Part shown: positions 22,646-33,370 of the stretch, piece after piece
Numbering within the stretch: the first letter of the stretch is position 1
Layout of the letters: the number at the start of each line of letters is the position of its first letter
Assembly: GCA_030247885.1 (NCBI GenBank)
Contig: JAPDRO010000003.1
Coordinates: 1,962,307 to 2,026,306, forward strand
From: Taxawa tesnikishii (nom. ined.)
Taxonomy: Eukaryota; Ascomycota; Dothideomycetes; Dothideales
DNA length: 64,000 nucleotides
Direction of reading: 5' to 3'
Position numbers and translations under genes: made by a program
The notes under the pieces: model-generated
The model's database searches: none
Told to the model about the DNA's origin: nothing
What the model saw: only the letters and a program-made list of their open reading frames with translations

Positions 22646-23340
22646 ATACCTATTTCTCAATGAGAGCGACTGATTGAATGCGGTTTTATGATTAGAGGTT
22701 GTGCGTCGTGGCCTGTACCATGTTTAAAATTCAGTCTTCCCGGCCGAAAGGCCAACGTGGGTTGATACAGTCGATCGATTGGAGGTGTGACGCTTGTTTG
22801 GATCGTGTTGTTTCCATGATTGCCTTCGTCGTCGCTGGCATCAAAAGTCCGTGAAATCGTCACGGGTCGCTAGGATGATGGTGGACTGGACAACCGTAGA
22901 TAGACTAGCTCAAGCGGTAAGACACAACTCAATGCGCACACTCCAGAATGCGAGCGTGCAGTGGCTAATGGATGTCGGGACGCAACGTGTTCTCATACCA
23001 GGAACGGGCAGCATGATAAAGGTCAGTGAATCCATTCGGATCGTACGGATGAGAGCATCAATAAGGAGTGTGGGAAGAGAACAGACAGCCAGGACGGCCG
23101 CAACTGTTCGGCGACCGGGTATCGTAGTCAGCGACGCTAGCCCTACGATTGAACCAATCAAGGAAAACATTAGGTGTGGTACTGGCAACACGACTGTGAT
23201 CATTTCACAGCATCATCATTTCATTTGCATGTGCTCTAAGACACTGTATGAAGCCACTGTTGGATGTCCAGAACGCCAGTACGCTCAAATTTTTCTGATC
23301 CCCGTCAATCCCAAACCACACCAGCTCTACGAAGAGACAT
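22646..23340. other. Convergent intergenic region, no gene seen
   Basis: About 700 bp between the aldolase and RPS7 3' ends. Overlapping open frames on both strands lack motifs. Confidence 0.5.
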
Positions 23341-24179
23341 CTAGTACTCGGCGGCACCGCTCTGGGGGAACTCGAAGTTGACACCCTTGCCGGTCAGACG
23401 CTTGTAGACCTCGGAGTAGGTGTCGAGGCGGTAGTCAACACCACCACGCTCCTTCTCGTCCAGGATGACCTTGAGAGTCTTGCTGCCGTCCTCCTTGGTG
23501 CGGATACGCTTGCCGACGATCTCGACGGGGTAAACGAGGTCGTTGAGGATGGCGTCGTGGACAGCGGTCAGGGTGCGAGAGCGAGGACGCTTCTGCTTCT
23601 GGTTGGTGCGGGAGTTGACAGAGCGCTTAGGGCGGGGCAGGATGCGGCGCTGAGCAACAAAGAGGACGTGGCGGTCGGAGAACTTCTTCTCGAGCTCACG
23701 GGTCAGGCTGGAAGCAGCGTCAGTGGGATTGCTTGGGATACGGAATCTGCACCGAAAGATTCTTACCGCTGCTGAACACGGTGGAAGCCCTGGAGAAGGG
23801 GAACCGGGACGAAGATGACAATGGCCTTGCGACCGTGGCCGACCTCGATCTAAGAATCCTGGTGTCAGCATGATGCTGCCCAGTGCCCACCGCCTCTTCG
23901 GTATGTGTATGTGCGCGTGTATGAATTTTTTCGTCTTCTTCTCCACAGAGGTGCAATTGACGATCCGCAAAGAGTCGACAAGATCCTCAGATGGTCGCTG
24001 GTTGTGGCTCATCTTACCTCGCGGGCGGAAACGAACTGCAGAGGCCTCAGGGCGCTGCGCATGTCCGGGATGTTGGTCTCGAGCTCGTAGATGGCATTGG
24101 CAATGCTGGTCTCGATCTCAGAAGGGTTCTGGCGCGAAGGGCTGTTAGGCGCGATCTTGTTGAGGGCTTGCTGAGACAT
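23341..24179 (-). CDS. RPS7: 40S ribosomal protein eS7 (S7)
   Basis: Exons 24179-24018, 23849-23767 and 23707-23341 are separated by introns of 168 and 59 bp and give 203 residues. The protein starts [20 protein letters not shown] and contains [40 protein letters not shown] and [44 protein letters not shown] and [20 protein letters not shown] follow. These are hallmarks of eukaryotic eS7, a component of the small ribosomal subunit needed for pre-rRNA processing. The early, relatively long first intron is typical for fungal ribosomal-protein genes. No frame break. This is one of the surest calls in the window. Confidence 0.97.
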
Positions 24180-24613
24180 GGCGACGGTGTTTGTCGGTTG
24201 TTATGGCGAGAGAACGAAGGGGGCCGGTTGTTCGTCGTCGAAAGTCGTCGCTGAGAGAGAAAAGTCGATTTCGAAGTTCGCGAGCTTCGAGGTGCGGCCG
24301 GAGGCTAGGGAGAACTATTTCGCCGAAACTGACTAAGCGAGCGCTTCATCGGCTGTGCATGTTGATGTAGCTGTAGCAGGCTTTGTTGCCCGCCGTACAC
24401 TCTTTCGAGTGAGGACTTGGACCAAAGACACAACACAGTCCGACCATGGCTCATCCGCCGAACGCGTGCTGCTATCCATGGCTGCAAATTCCCATCTCCG
24501 TACCTTCGTGCATAAGACGGCACCTCGTATTTGTGAACTGCGACTGTTGATCAACCGAGGCTGTGGATCCGTCTTGTTGCTCACACAATGAGCAGTGCTT
24601 CGAACAGGACAGA
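24180..24613. promoter_or_regulatory. RPS7 promoter / amylase 3' region
   Basis: Both flanking genes are on the minus strand, so this 434-bp spacer holds the amylase 3' UTR and the RPS7 promoter. I see nothing more specific. Confidence 0.4.
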
Positions 24614-26440
24614 TCAGTCACATTTGTCTTCTTTGTACACATCTACATCAAAAGCCACGGGAAATCTCTCCTTGCCACTCGCATCTTCCCGCACGTAGAC
24701 GCTCACACTCTTTGCCTGGCACGCAAAAACCCCAAACCCGCCCTCATCAACCATCACCTTCGCTGCACAATAACCAAGCACGTCCGTCCATAGTTGCCCG
24801 CGGCATTCTACGCCCACAAACATCTTCTTGCGCGCCGGTCCCGCAATGCTCATGATCACAGCACAGCCGTCCTTACGGTCCCATGTCCCCTGCCGCGTCC
24901 AGCCGATGCTGGTCCGGCTGTCGAGGTAGTCGTACTGAGCGCCGTAGGCGTATAGTTTGCGAGTCATGAGTAAAGTGGGTAGCCTGTCCCAGCAGGAAGG
25001 CGGTTCGGAGAAGGGACCCTTGGTTCCGTAAAGGTCGCCAAAGAACACGCACGGAAGGCCTGCCGAGCGGAGAAGGATGAGGGAGTAGGCAAGAGTGCGA
25101 AAGAAGGGCGCGATGGGCGTGGCCACGGTTTGGCCGGCTTGGGTGTCGTGGTTTGCCACCAGCGTCTGCCATCGTTAACAGAAGAATCGAATAAGGGATA
25201 GCGAGGGACTACAAACCACTGCACTTTCTGGCCGAGCCTCAACCAGCGTGTTACGAAATATTTTGCGAAGGTCGGCATCCCACTTGCCCTTCGCCAAAGA
25301 GGTCCTAGACAGGTTGTTCAGCAGTGGCGTGTCGTACACTTTGGCGCCATGACCGATTCTTTCGGCCCACTGGACCAGCTTTTTGACATCGTCCATCCAG
25401 AACTCACCCACAACGAACACAGAACGCCCCTGCTGTGTGCCCACAGCTTGAACTTGCGCGACCCACTCTCGCACGAAGTGCCAGCTATAGTGCTGTACGG
25501 CATCAAGTCTGAACCCATCTAAACCCACGTCCTTGACCATCCACTCGCCCCACTTCAAGACATCGTTCCTCACTTCCTTGTTCCGGTAGTCGATGTTTGA
25601 GAACATGAGATAGTCAGCGTTTCCCTGTTGGTCGTCCACGTCGTCCGCCCAGCCCTGCTTACGAGTCCCGAGGTCCGGTGGTGGTAAGCCAGGTTTGGGA
25701 TAGGATTCAGGAGGGTCTATGATCTTATATATGGCGTTCTTCTGGGCGCGTTGGTCCCAATCTGTGCCGTTGAAGTGCTGCCAATGCCACTGCAGGTTGC
25801 TATAGGTAGAACCTCTACCTGGGAAATTGTAGTGAATCCAGGGTTCGATCTTCTTTGGCCGAGAAGTTTCAACTCTCCGGTCTGTTTGGGCAGCAAATGT
25901 GCTTAGCGACGTCTAGTCTGATAAGAAGTGCTTTGGCAGGGGACTTTCAGACGCTGTGCAAACCTAACGATGGGTATGTCACTCACCGTCAGGATCGACT
26001 TCGACAGCCCAGCATTCTTCGGTGGTGTCTCCCGCTGTCTTGTGGTTGAGTACCGCATCCCAATACACCTGCACTCCCAGTTTCTTCGCTTTCGCAATCA
26101 GCCTATTGAGCTCCTCTTTGGATCCCCACTTGGTTGCTCGTGTCCATTTCTGGTCGAACTCGCCAAGGTCCCAGAGGTCGTAGCAGTCGTATCCGTTGCC
26201 TTGTGGGCTGTTTGCCTTACAGCCAGGCGGCAGCCACAAAGACGTGATACCGATTTCGGCAAGGCCTGGGAGAGCACGCAGTAGTCTGGGATAGTGCTGG
26301 CCTGGAGTGTGCCATTCGAATGTTTGAAAGAGAGTTTCATTCTGCGGAGTGGGTGTTCCGGCTGATATCGCGGAAGCTGATGGGGGATGCTGGCGGGTTG
26401 GAACACTGTCGGAGCTTTGGAGTCGACGAAACCACGACAT
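24614..26440 (-). CDS. Intracellular alpha-amylase, GH13 (subfamily 5-like)
   Basis: Exons 26440-25987, 25881-25217 and 25165-24614, with introns of 105 and 51 bp (the second donor is GTTTGT), give 556 residues. It starts MSWFRRLQ with no signal peptide, so it is predicted to be cytosolic. GH13 landmarks are in order: ETLFQTFEWHTPG, SLWLPPGCKANSPQGNGYDC, the region-I VYWDAVLNHK, the nucleophile region GFRLDAVQH, the acid/base region VFVVGEFW and the third aspartate in VANHDTQ. All three catalytic acids are present. The bacterial-liquefying-amylase-like start and lack of secretion fit the fungal GH13_5 group linked to internal alpha-glucan or glycogen turnover (family knowledge). The C-terminal beta domain is present. 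It is divergent from the phosphate carrier gene. The frame is intact. Confidence 0.92.
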
Positions 26441-27040
26441 GGCGCAGGTTCAATAAGAGTAAGTAGAGATAGCTCCCCTTACGACGTTCTTTTACGGTAG
26501 AAATCACCAATCAAGGAAAAGGGTGTGGTGAGAAGCGTACGAACAAATGGCACAAGACAAAGGAGCCTGCCCTACTATAAGCATGATTCCTTACACCAGC
26601 CTTCGTCAGAGTATGATATGCCTAGGCTCTGGAGCATACAGACAGTGTAGAGCAGTCGGACAGAATACCAATAACGGACAGGCCGATGACAGGAGAAAGA
26701 ACAGAGCCACCGCCGACAAGCGAAACAGTAGATGGGTGGCAGGTGTATAATCGATGTTCATGTGCAACTGAGTAGATGCATCATTTTCGATGTTCAGAGA
26801 AGTCGATTTCGGTACTATCTCCCGCCTTATGCGGAAAGAACGCGGTCTCATTGGCGCGCGCTAACCCGAAAAATTCCGCTAGGATGAAAGCTTTGGCGTT
26901 GGGGCCGTCTGCTCTGTGTTTCCCAGCAGCTTTCTCCTCCATATAACACACCACAACCACACCATACCACACCACACCGCCCGCTCCACCAATCCATCCC
27001 TCTCCACTCAATTCATCCATCTGTATCATCCACCGTCACA
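26441..27040. promoter_or_regulatory. Divergent promoter between the amylase and the phosphate carrier
   Basis: 600 bp between the two starts. The 100 bp before the carrier ATG are a CA/CC-rich leader (CACACCACAACCACACCATA and similar), typical of strongly expressed fungal mitochondrial-carrier or housekeeping genes. Confidence 0.5.
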
Positions 27041-28248
27041 ATGTCTGGCTCCGCTACCGCTCCTCCTACTTCTACCGGCTCGACCAAGCTCGACGCCGCC
27101 AAGGAGTACGTCAAGGCCCAGGAGCCAAAGAAGCTCAGCGGTCTTGCCCTCTACTCCAGATTCGCCTTCGCTGGTGCTGTCTGCTGCTCCGTCACTCACG
27201 GTGGTCTTACTCCAGTCGATGTGTAAGCAATTGACTCCTTTGCGCCTGTTCTCCGACGCCAATGCAGCGCATACACCACGAAAAAGCAAGGAAAGAGGCT
27301 GATGATTCCTTCTGTGCAGCGTCAAGACCAGAATCCAGCTTGACCCTGTCACCTACAACCGTGGTATGATTGGTGGCTTCAGACAGGTCATTGCCAACGA
27401 GGGTGCTGGCGCTCTCCTCACCGGTTTCGGTCCTACTGCTGCCGGTTACTTCCTTCAGGGTGCTTTCAAGTTCGGCGGTTATGAGTTCTTCAAGCAGCAG
27501 TTTATCAACCAGCTCGGTTACGAGACTGCTTCCAACAACAGAACCGCTGTCTACCTCGCTTCCTCCGCTGCCGCCGAATTCTTCGCTGATATCGCCCTGT
27601 GCCCTCTTGAGGCGACTCGTATTCGTCTCGTCTCTGAGCCTACCTTCGCTAGCGGTCTCATGAGCGGCTTCGGCAAGATCCTCAAGAACGAGGGTATCGG
27701 TGCTTTCTACTCTGGTTTCGGTCCTATCCTCTTCAAGCAGTAAGTATCTGCTCAATCTACATACGAGTCGTTGAGTCCCAGATCTGACAGTATCTAAAGG
27801 GTTCCGTACACCATGGCCAAGTTCGTCGTCTACGAGAAGGTGGCGGAGGCCATCTACAAACGCGTCGACAAGTCCACCACCTCTGCCGGCATGCAGACCA
27901 CCATCAACCTTGGCTCTGGTCTCATTGCTGGTTTCGCTGCCGCCATCGTTTCTCAGCCCGCTGACACCATGCTCTCCAAGATCAACAAGACCAAAGGTCT
28001 CCCAGGTGAGGGCACCACCAGCCGTCTGATCAAGATTGCCAAGGAGCTCGGTCTCCGCGGCTCTTACGCCGGTATTGGTGCCCGTCTTTTCATGGTTGGT
28101 TCCATCACTGCCGGTCAGTTCGCCATCTACGGTGACATCAAGAAGGCAATTGGTAAGACTGCACTCTCATCCCCTTGGTTTCGACAATGCTGACAGAATC
28201 GTAGGTGCTGTTGGAGGTGTCGAGATTGCTGCCGTCAAGGCTGCGTAA
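27041..28248 (+). CDS. MIR1: Mitochondrial phosphate carrier
   Basis: Exons 27041-27222, 27320-27739, 27800-28152 and 28205-28248, with introns of 97, 60 and 52 bp, give 332 residues. The three mitochondrial-carrier repeats each show the P-x-[DE]-x-x-[KR]-type signature: [26 protein letters not shown] and [11 protein letters not shown]. The matrix-side G-rich segments ([39 protein letters not shown]) are characteristic of the Pi/H+ symporter of the inner membrane (Mir1/PiC), which supplies phosphate for ATP synthesis. PIC2-type paralogs exist, so the exact ortholog is inferred. Codon use is highly biased, consistent with strong expression. The last exon is only 44 bp. The frame is intact. Confidence 0.94.
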
Positions 28249-29083
28249 ACGAGAGAAGAGAAGGAAACGCGGTGACAGACAGGTGCGGATGATTCAATGA
28301 TGGATAACCATAATTGGAGCTGGGACTGCGGTGGAATCTCAGCTTCGTCTTCTTCTCTTTTGGCATGCTTTGCATCGACTGGAGGCTGCACTTTATGTTC
28401 TAAAAGGCTGGTTAAGAGTCTCTTGGAGTGTGCTTGCAGGGCATGTACGATATAGGGATGCGCTTTTTGTGTTTTAGATTTGGTAGATACAATGAGCATC
28501 TCGGAGTTGGGTTGTTGTTTCACCATGTTAGCATACCAAAAGCGTCCTTTTTAAATTCTTATGGCTTGCTTGGCATTCCAACATGTAGTAGTTTACGTAC
28601 CCCAATATGTTCGGTGAGTGGTAGCACATAAGGATGTTGGTGTAAGATGCTACTATACCCTTTTCTCGAACAACTGCCGACGGTTGTAGAGGACTTCGTT
28701 CCTTGATACTCTGCATTCGTACGTGTTCTTCAATATCTGACGAGGATTTGTACGAGAAGATGTAGTGGGCGGATCTGCGCGTCCTGCTCGGATGGACCCT
28801 TGCACTGACGGGCACAGTATGGCTTGCGGGAAGATGGATGAGAGCGGCCGGGTTGGCGATGCTGGCAGCGCATGCCGCATTTATTGTAATTGAGTTTGCC
28901 ATGCTACCTCGTGTATGGGATGCTGACCTTACACTGGTACTTGACCATCCAACGATGCCGAAAACTTCGAGAACATATGCAAACACTTCGACCCAAACGC
29001 CTTGAAGAACGAGAACCCATGTCCGTCCCTTCGCGATCTGTGCTCTCTGTGCGTCGATGGGTATATATGAACTGGAAGGAAAT
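28249..29083. other. Convergent intergenic region, no gene seen
   Basis: About 835 bp of 3' flanking sequence of the carrier and of the SDR. Open frames are short and lack motifs. Confidence 0.5.
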
Positions 29084-29959
29084 TTACCAAGCCGTGTGTC
29101 CTCCATCAATGACTAGGTTGTTACCGGTCATGAAACTGCTCGCCCTGCTGAGCAGAAACAGACCCGCACTCTTGAACTCTGCCGGGTCCGCCAATCTCCC
29201 CAACATGTTCTCCGCCTCCCATTTTTCCTTCAAGCCTGGCACCTCCTCGAAGTTCTTACGCACCATCGGCGTCAGGATGTGTCCCGGACTCAGACAATTC
29301 ACCCGAATGCCGCCGGTGCCGTCCGCGTTGACATGACTCCACTCCATGGCCAGGTTCTTCGCCAGTTGGATCACAGCCGCCTTGCTGCTGTTGTAGACGG
29401 GCGATAGCAATCCCTTGTTCGCGACCATTCCGGACATGGATGCCACCAGGCAGATGCTGCCACGGCATTTGTACTTTTGCATGGCGCGTGCACAGCTCGT
29501 CGCTGTCATAAACACACCCGTATAGTTGATCTCCAGCATCCGCATCGCGTCTTGCACCGTGTAGCTTGTCGCCGGCGTGATCTGCTGCACGCCTGCGGCT
29601 GCGAGAAGCCCATTCAGCCCTTTGTTCTCATCCGCGATCTCCATGATGACATCGTCAAGGTTCTCGGTGTTGCTGACGTCGACTCGGCGGTAATGCAGCG
29701 CGCCGCCCCATTCGGGGACTACGCGCTTTTGCGCTTCGTGCCATTCGTTGTCTGGTTCGGGCAGTCGATCTAGGCAGTAGACTGCGATACTGTTAGTATT
29801 CCAGACCCTGGTTGTGCCGGGCGTCAGTCGTGACACCCACCATTTCCTCCTGCCTCGACCAGAGCTTCTGCCATAGCCAGACCAAGGCCGCGTGCACCGC
29901 CCGTTACGATGAAGGTCCCCCCGCAAGGTCAAAATCTGCGAATCTTTTCCGGCCGACAT
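29084..29959 (-). CDS. Short-chain dehydrogenase/reductase; one frame break
   Basis: Exons 29959-29841 and 29781-29084, with a 59-bp intron (GTGGGT...CAG), give about 271 residues. The start MSAGKDSQILTLRG runs into the cofactor motif FIVTGGARGLGLAMAEA. The intron joins EAGGN to VYCLDRLPEPDNEW. Further motifs are the D-V loop (YRRVDVSNTE), LLAAAGV in place of the usual NNAG, the serine in LVASMSGMVANKG, YNSSKAAVIQLAKN (Tyr/Lys), and a C-terminal SSFMTGNNLVIDGGHTAW. This is a classical SDR resembling sorbose or mannitol dehydrogenase-type fungal enzymes; the substrate is not assignable. The C6 run at 29917-29922 (plus strand) is one base longer than the frame needs. Removing one gives 272 codons. 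Confidence 0.85.
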   Translation of the reverse strand: MSAGKDSQILTLRGDLHRNGRCTRPWSGYGRSSGRGRRKWWVSRLTPGTTRVWNTNSIAVYCLDRLPEPDNEWHEAQKRVVPEWGGALHYRRVDVSNTENLDDVIMEIADENKGLNGLLAAAGVQQITPATSYTVQDAMRMLEINYTGVFMTATSCARAMQKYKCRGSICLVASMSGMVANKGLLSPVYNSSKAAVIQLAKNLAMEWSHVNADGTGGIRVNCLSPGHILTPMVRKNFEEVPGLKEKWEAENMLGRLADPAEFKSAGLFLLSRASSFMTGNNLVIDGGHTAW

Positions 29960-30438
29960 TTTCGGAAGACATGCAACGCAAGCCTGGCTGGAGAAGGGTT
30001 GTTCCGGATTTTGATGATGATACAGCAGACGGTCTGAGCGCATCTCCGGAGAAGGAGTGTGAGTTCCTGACTCCAGCGTTCACTGCAGCCAAGGGCCGCA
30101 GATGGGAGGGACAGATAAGGAACTGTCTAGCCATGCTCCTGGAGAGCGAGGAGCGCGTTGGGAGTATCATAGTCAGGGACAAAGTAGGGAAGACGATACA
30201 GAATAGAGCAACAGCGAGCGGAGCAATCAGATAGGAGAGTAGTGAGAAAATGCCAACATCAACTGTCTAGTAACAGCTAAGGCATGGTAGGTGGTACGGA
30301 GAAGCAGGGCCTTTGTGGCTCTTGTATGGCTGCATGGCCAGGGCCAAGTGGGACGGGTGTGTTTTGGAAGTGATGCAACGACTTGTCGATGCGGTTGCTG
30401 TGGATCTTCGCATGCGCACCGGAACATGGCCAATTCGG

Positions 30439-30486
30439 AATGCCATTGCCATTGCCAATGCCGATGCCGATGCCAATGCCAATGCG
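30439..30486 (+). repeat. Eight tandem (A/G)ATGCC / ATTGCC hexamers
   Basis: Eight hexamer units with one variable position class (AATGCC, ATTGCC, GATGCC, ending AATGCG). Confidence 0.9.
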
Positions 30487-30704
30487 GACTTGATGGCGCG
30501 AAAAGTAACGGGCGGAATATGGAGGGAATACACGAACGATCGCTACCATGGCTGGCATCCATAGGCTGGTTGGGAGCGAGCAGGTGGATCTCTTCTTTTG
30601 GCACCACCAAGGAACCGCACGAAGGCGTTCCTGATAACACGTCATGTTTGCGTGAAGGGCGCACAGTGCTGGCGATAACGTGCCACAACGCTCCGGGCAC
30701 CGTG

Positions 30705-30753
30705 GAGACGTGAGACGGGAGACAGGAGACGGGAGACGGGAGACGGGAGACGG
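30705..30753 (+). repeat. Seven tandem GAGACGG heptamers
   Basis: Seven 7-bp units, five exact GAGACGG, one GAGACGT and one GAGACAG. Confidence 0.9.
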
Positions 30754-30950
30754 GGAGGGTGTGAAGAGAGTTTCTAGGGATGGTCTGCATGCCGGGTGCC
30801 TGCGCAGCGCAGGGCAGCCATCGAGGACCTGGAAAGAAGTCGATTTAAGCATACATGAGCCTGTCAAAGACTTAAGACACTGCAGGGTCCCTTATCAGAA
30901 AGGCGATTAGGCCAGGACTCCAAACTTGGGACCAGGGAGACGAGAACATC

Positions 30951-30978
30951 CATGTGGCATGTGGCATGTGGCATGTGG
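30951..30978 (+). repeat. Four tandem CATGTGG heptamers
   Basis: Four exact CATGTGG units, followed directly by GGACA repeats (ACAGGACAGGACAGGAC). Confidence 0.9.
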
Positions 30979-31541
30979 ACAGGACAGGACAGGACGGGGC
31001 GCCGGTCAGCACAAGCGTTCAGCCTTTCGGCCTTTCAGCACCCGAGCTTCTTCCATCCTCTTCGAACCTTCTGAAACAACTCGCCTACACAGCGAGATGA
31101 AGCGCATCCTTAGACACGTCTTCCCCTAAATTGATCGCATCGACAGTTGCACACTAACAGAGAGCTTGACAACAAGCGTCGTATCCAGAGCAGCAGCCTG
31201 TAGCATGCCGCAGCCAGATCGACACAAGCGAGGTGAGATTCAGTCACACTTTCTGCGTCTGTTTCGCATAGACTGCGGTGGCGCGACACTCCGAGATGAA
31301 TGTTGTTGCTATCCATCAGACCAGCCCACATGCGCCGCCAGATATCACCTCGACATCTGCTGCCAAGGTAGGTTTCCTTCTCTCCTCGTCCAACGTCACA
31401 CGCAGCATCTCGCACTCGCTCTTTCACTGTAGCTAGACTACCTTAAGTCGTTCCACTCGTTCCAGCATTATCATTCTTTGAGGTCTGTGACCCTTTTCGC
31501 GCTTCAAACTCAGTCCAATCTTCGCCTCTGCAACAGTCGCA

Positions 31542-32750
31542 ATGGCCTCCCTCAGATCCATCGCCCTCCTGGCTCTCAGCACTGGCATTGTCAGCATGGC
31601 CAACGCCCAAGCCTCCGGCTCCGGCACCACCACCCGCTACTGGGACTGCTGCAAGGGCTCTTGCGCCTGGTCCGGCAAAGCCGATGTTTCCAACCCGGTG
31701 ACGACCTGCGATATCAACGACCAGCCGCTCACCGACTACAACGCTGCCTCCGGATGCAGCGGCGGTTCTGCCTACATGTGCTCTAGTCAGAGCCCATGGG
31801 CCGTCAACGATACTCTCGCCTACGGTTTCGCGGCCGTCAACATCGCCGGCGGCAGCGAGGCTCCTGGTGCTGCGCTTGCTACAAGCTTACCTTCACCTCC
31901 ACCTCGATCGCCGGAAAGGTAAGAAGACAACAGCCTCGAACGAGATGTCGATGAGTAAAGATCTGACATCTAGTCCGCAGACCATGATCGTGCAGGCCAC
32001 AAACACTGGCGGTGACCTCGGCTCTAACCAGTTCGATCTTGCTATGCCCGGTGGTGGTGTCGGTATCTACAACGGCTGCACCGACGAGTGGGGTGCTCCA
32101 GCTTCCGGCTGGGGTGCGCAGTACGGTGGTATCTCTTCAAACACCTGCTCTTCCTTTCCCAGCGCCCTCCAGCCCGGTTGCGACTTCCGCTTTGACTGGT
32201 TCGAGGGTGCCGATAACCCCACTGTCGACTTCGGTGAGTACCCTCAGATCTTGATCTAGTACGGTTGACCTTGGTCGGTATGCTTACACTCTACTGTAGA
32301 GCAAGTCACCTGCCCCAAGGCCATCACCGACAAGACCGGCTGTGTCAGGGCTGGCGAGACCCCGACCACTGACGCCAGCACCGGCTCTGCGGCTGCCGCT
32401 TCCAGCTCTGTCGTCGCCTCCTCCTCCTCCTCCGCTGCTGCCCTAGTGGCATCCATATCCCCATCTGAGGCTGCCCCAGTAGCCTCCTCTGCCGCCCCGT
32501 CGCCTCTTCATCTTCCGAGGCTGCCCCAGTCGAGTCCAGCTCCTCTGCGCCAGTAGTCTACACCCCCTCGGCCGGCACCGCCTCCACCACCACCCTCGAC
32601 GGCAGTGCTGTCATGTCTGGCGCCTACTCCTTCACTAGCACTATCCCAAGCTCTAGCTCCCAGATCGCGCCTGTGCTGGCCAGCAGCAGCTCTGCCGCTG
32701 AGGAGGCACCATCTTGCCATGTGCAGTACGTCTACGAGTACGATCTTTGA
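31542..32750 (+). CDS. Secreted GH45 endoglucanase (endo-beta-1,4-glucanase V type); two frame breaks
   Basis: Exons 31542-31918, 31981-32233 and 32300-32750, with introns of 62 and 66 bp. The signal peptide is [20 protein letters not shown] followed by NAQA. The mature start [18 protein letters not shown] is the GH45 signature with the catalytic Asp. Further family features are GGSEA followed by [30 protein letters not shown] (the second catalytic Asp region), [10 protein letters not shown], and [20 protein letters not shown] with VTCP. A Ser/Ala/Val-rich linker follows and the C-terminus (ends [11 protein letters not shown]) has no cellulose-binding module. The enzyme cleaves beta-1,4-glucan outside the cell. 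Two runs are one base short, near 31862-31864 and CCCC 32495-32498. With them the gene is 361 codons. As deposited, the first break destroys the enzyme. Confidence 0.88.
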
Positions 32751-33370
32751 AGGAGATGTTCATGACGCGTTGAGAAATCCTCGATTCTGTTGCCCGTCTG
32801 TAGCTGTTTGGACTGTTTTGTTTGGTTGAGCGACTTTTTCTCTTCCTGTAATTAACGTCTGTTTCAAGAGGAGACCCTTCGATAGGCACTTGACAGTATG
32901 TATATGGCATATGTGCGCTCTCAGGATATCTTGGCCAGTGTTCTGATATAAGAACGCGGTGACGTGCACGATACCTGTCAGATGTTTCGCGTTCCTGCAT
33001 TGACGATCACCAGTCCAGTTCTAGGATTCGTATTCGCATAAGCTCGTACTGTATTCGACACAACGATTGCAGTTTGCGTGTGTAGGCCGTCATCATCACA
33101 CATCGCCTCGCCCTGTTCTGCCTTGACACTCGGCAATGATGATAGATGGAGACGATACGAATTATGCGTGTCAATGTCGTTATGTATCGGCGGCAAGGTT
33201 TGGACGCTCGGACAGACCATTATCGGATTGCGTCATGCTCCGACTCGGAGCTTGCCAACTGCTCTCTTCACTCTTCTGCCCGAAGCTTAACCTGTTACTC
33301 GTCCATCTATCACCCATTGGAACTCCTCCTTCCCATCTCCTCTCTCTCCCCCAATACAGCATCCTTCACA
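32751..33370. promoter_or_regulatory. GH45 3' region and MCR1 promoter
   Basis: 620 bp between two plus-strand genes. The final 70 bp before the MCR1 ATG are CT-rich (CTCCTCC, CATCTCCTCTCTC), a usual fungal leader. No other feature seen. Confidence 0.45.

Larger units (their letters stand above)
29960..31541. other. 1.6 kb intergenic region rich in simple repeats
   Basis: No gene supported. The ORFs of 80-196 codons here are produced by repeats (Asn/Ala/Asp runs and Ser/Pro runs). Three separate tandem arrays occur at 30439-30486, 30705-30753 and 30951-30978. The last 100 bp form the leader of the GH45 gene. Confidence 0.55.

Noticed and set aside
21644-22660. 338-codon open frame on the minus strand
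   Set aside because: It is antisense to the aldolase and arises from its strong C-ending codon bias. The plus-strand frame has all the family motifs.
22910-23381. Short frames on both strands between the aldolase and RPS7
   Set aside because: Overlapping, motif-free and in a convergent 3' region.
30227-30867. Minus- and plus-strand frames of 83-196 codons
   Set aside because: Produced by microsatellite arrays that lack stops; repetitive residue runs and no gene structure.
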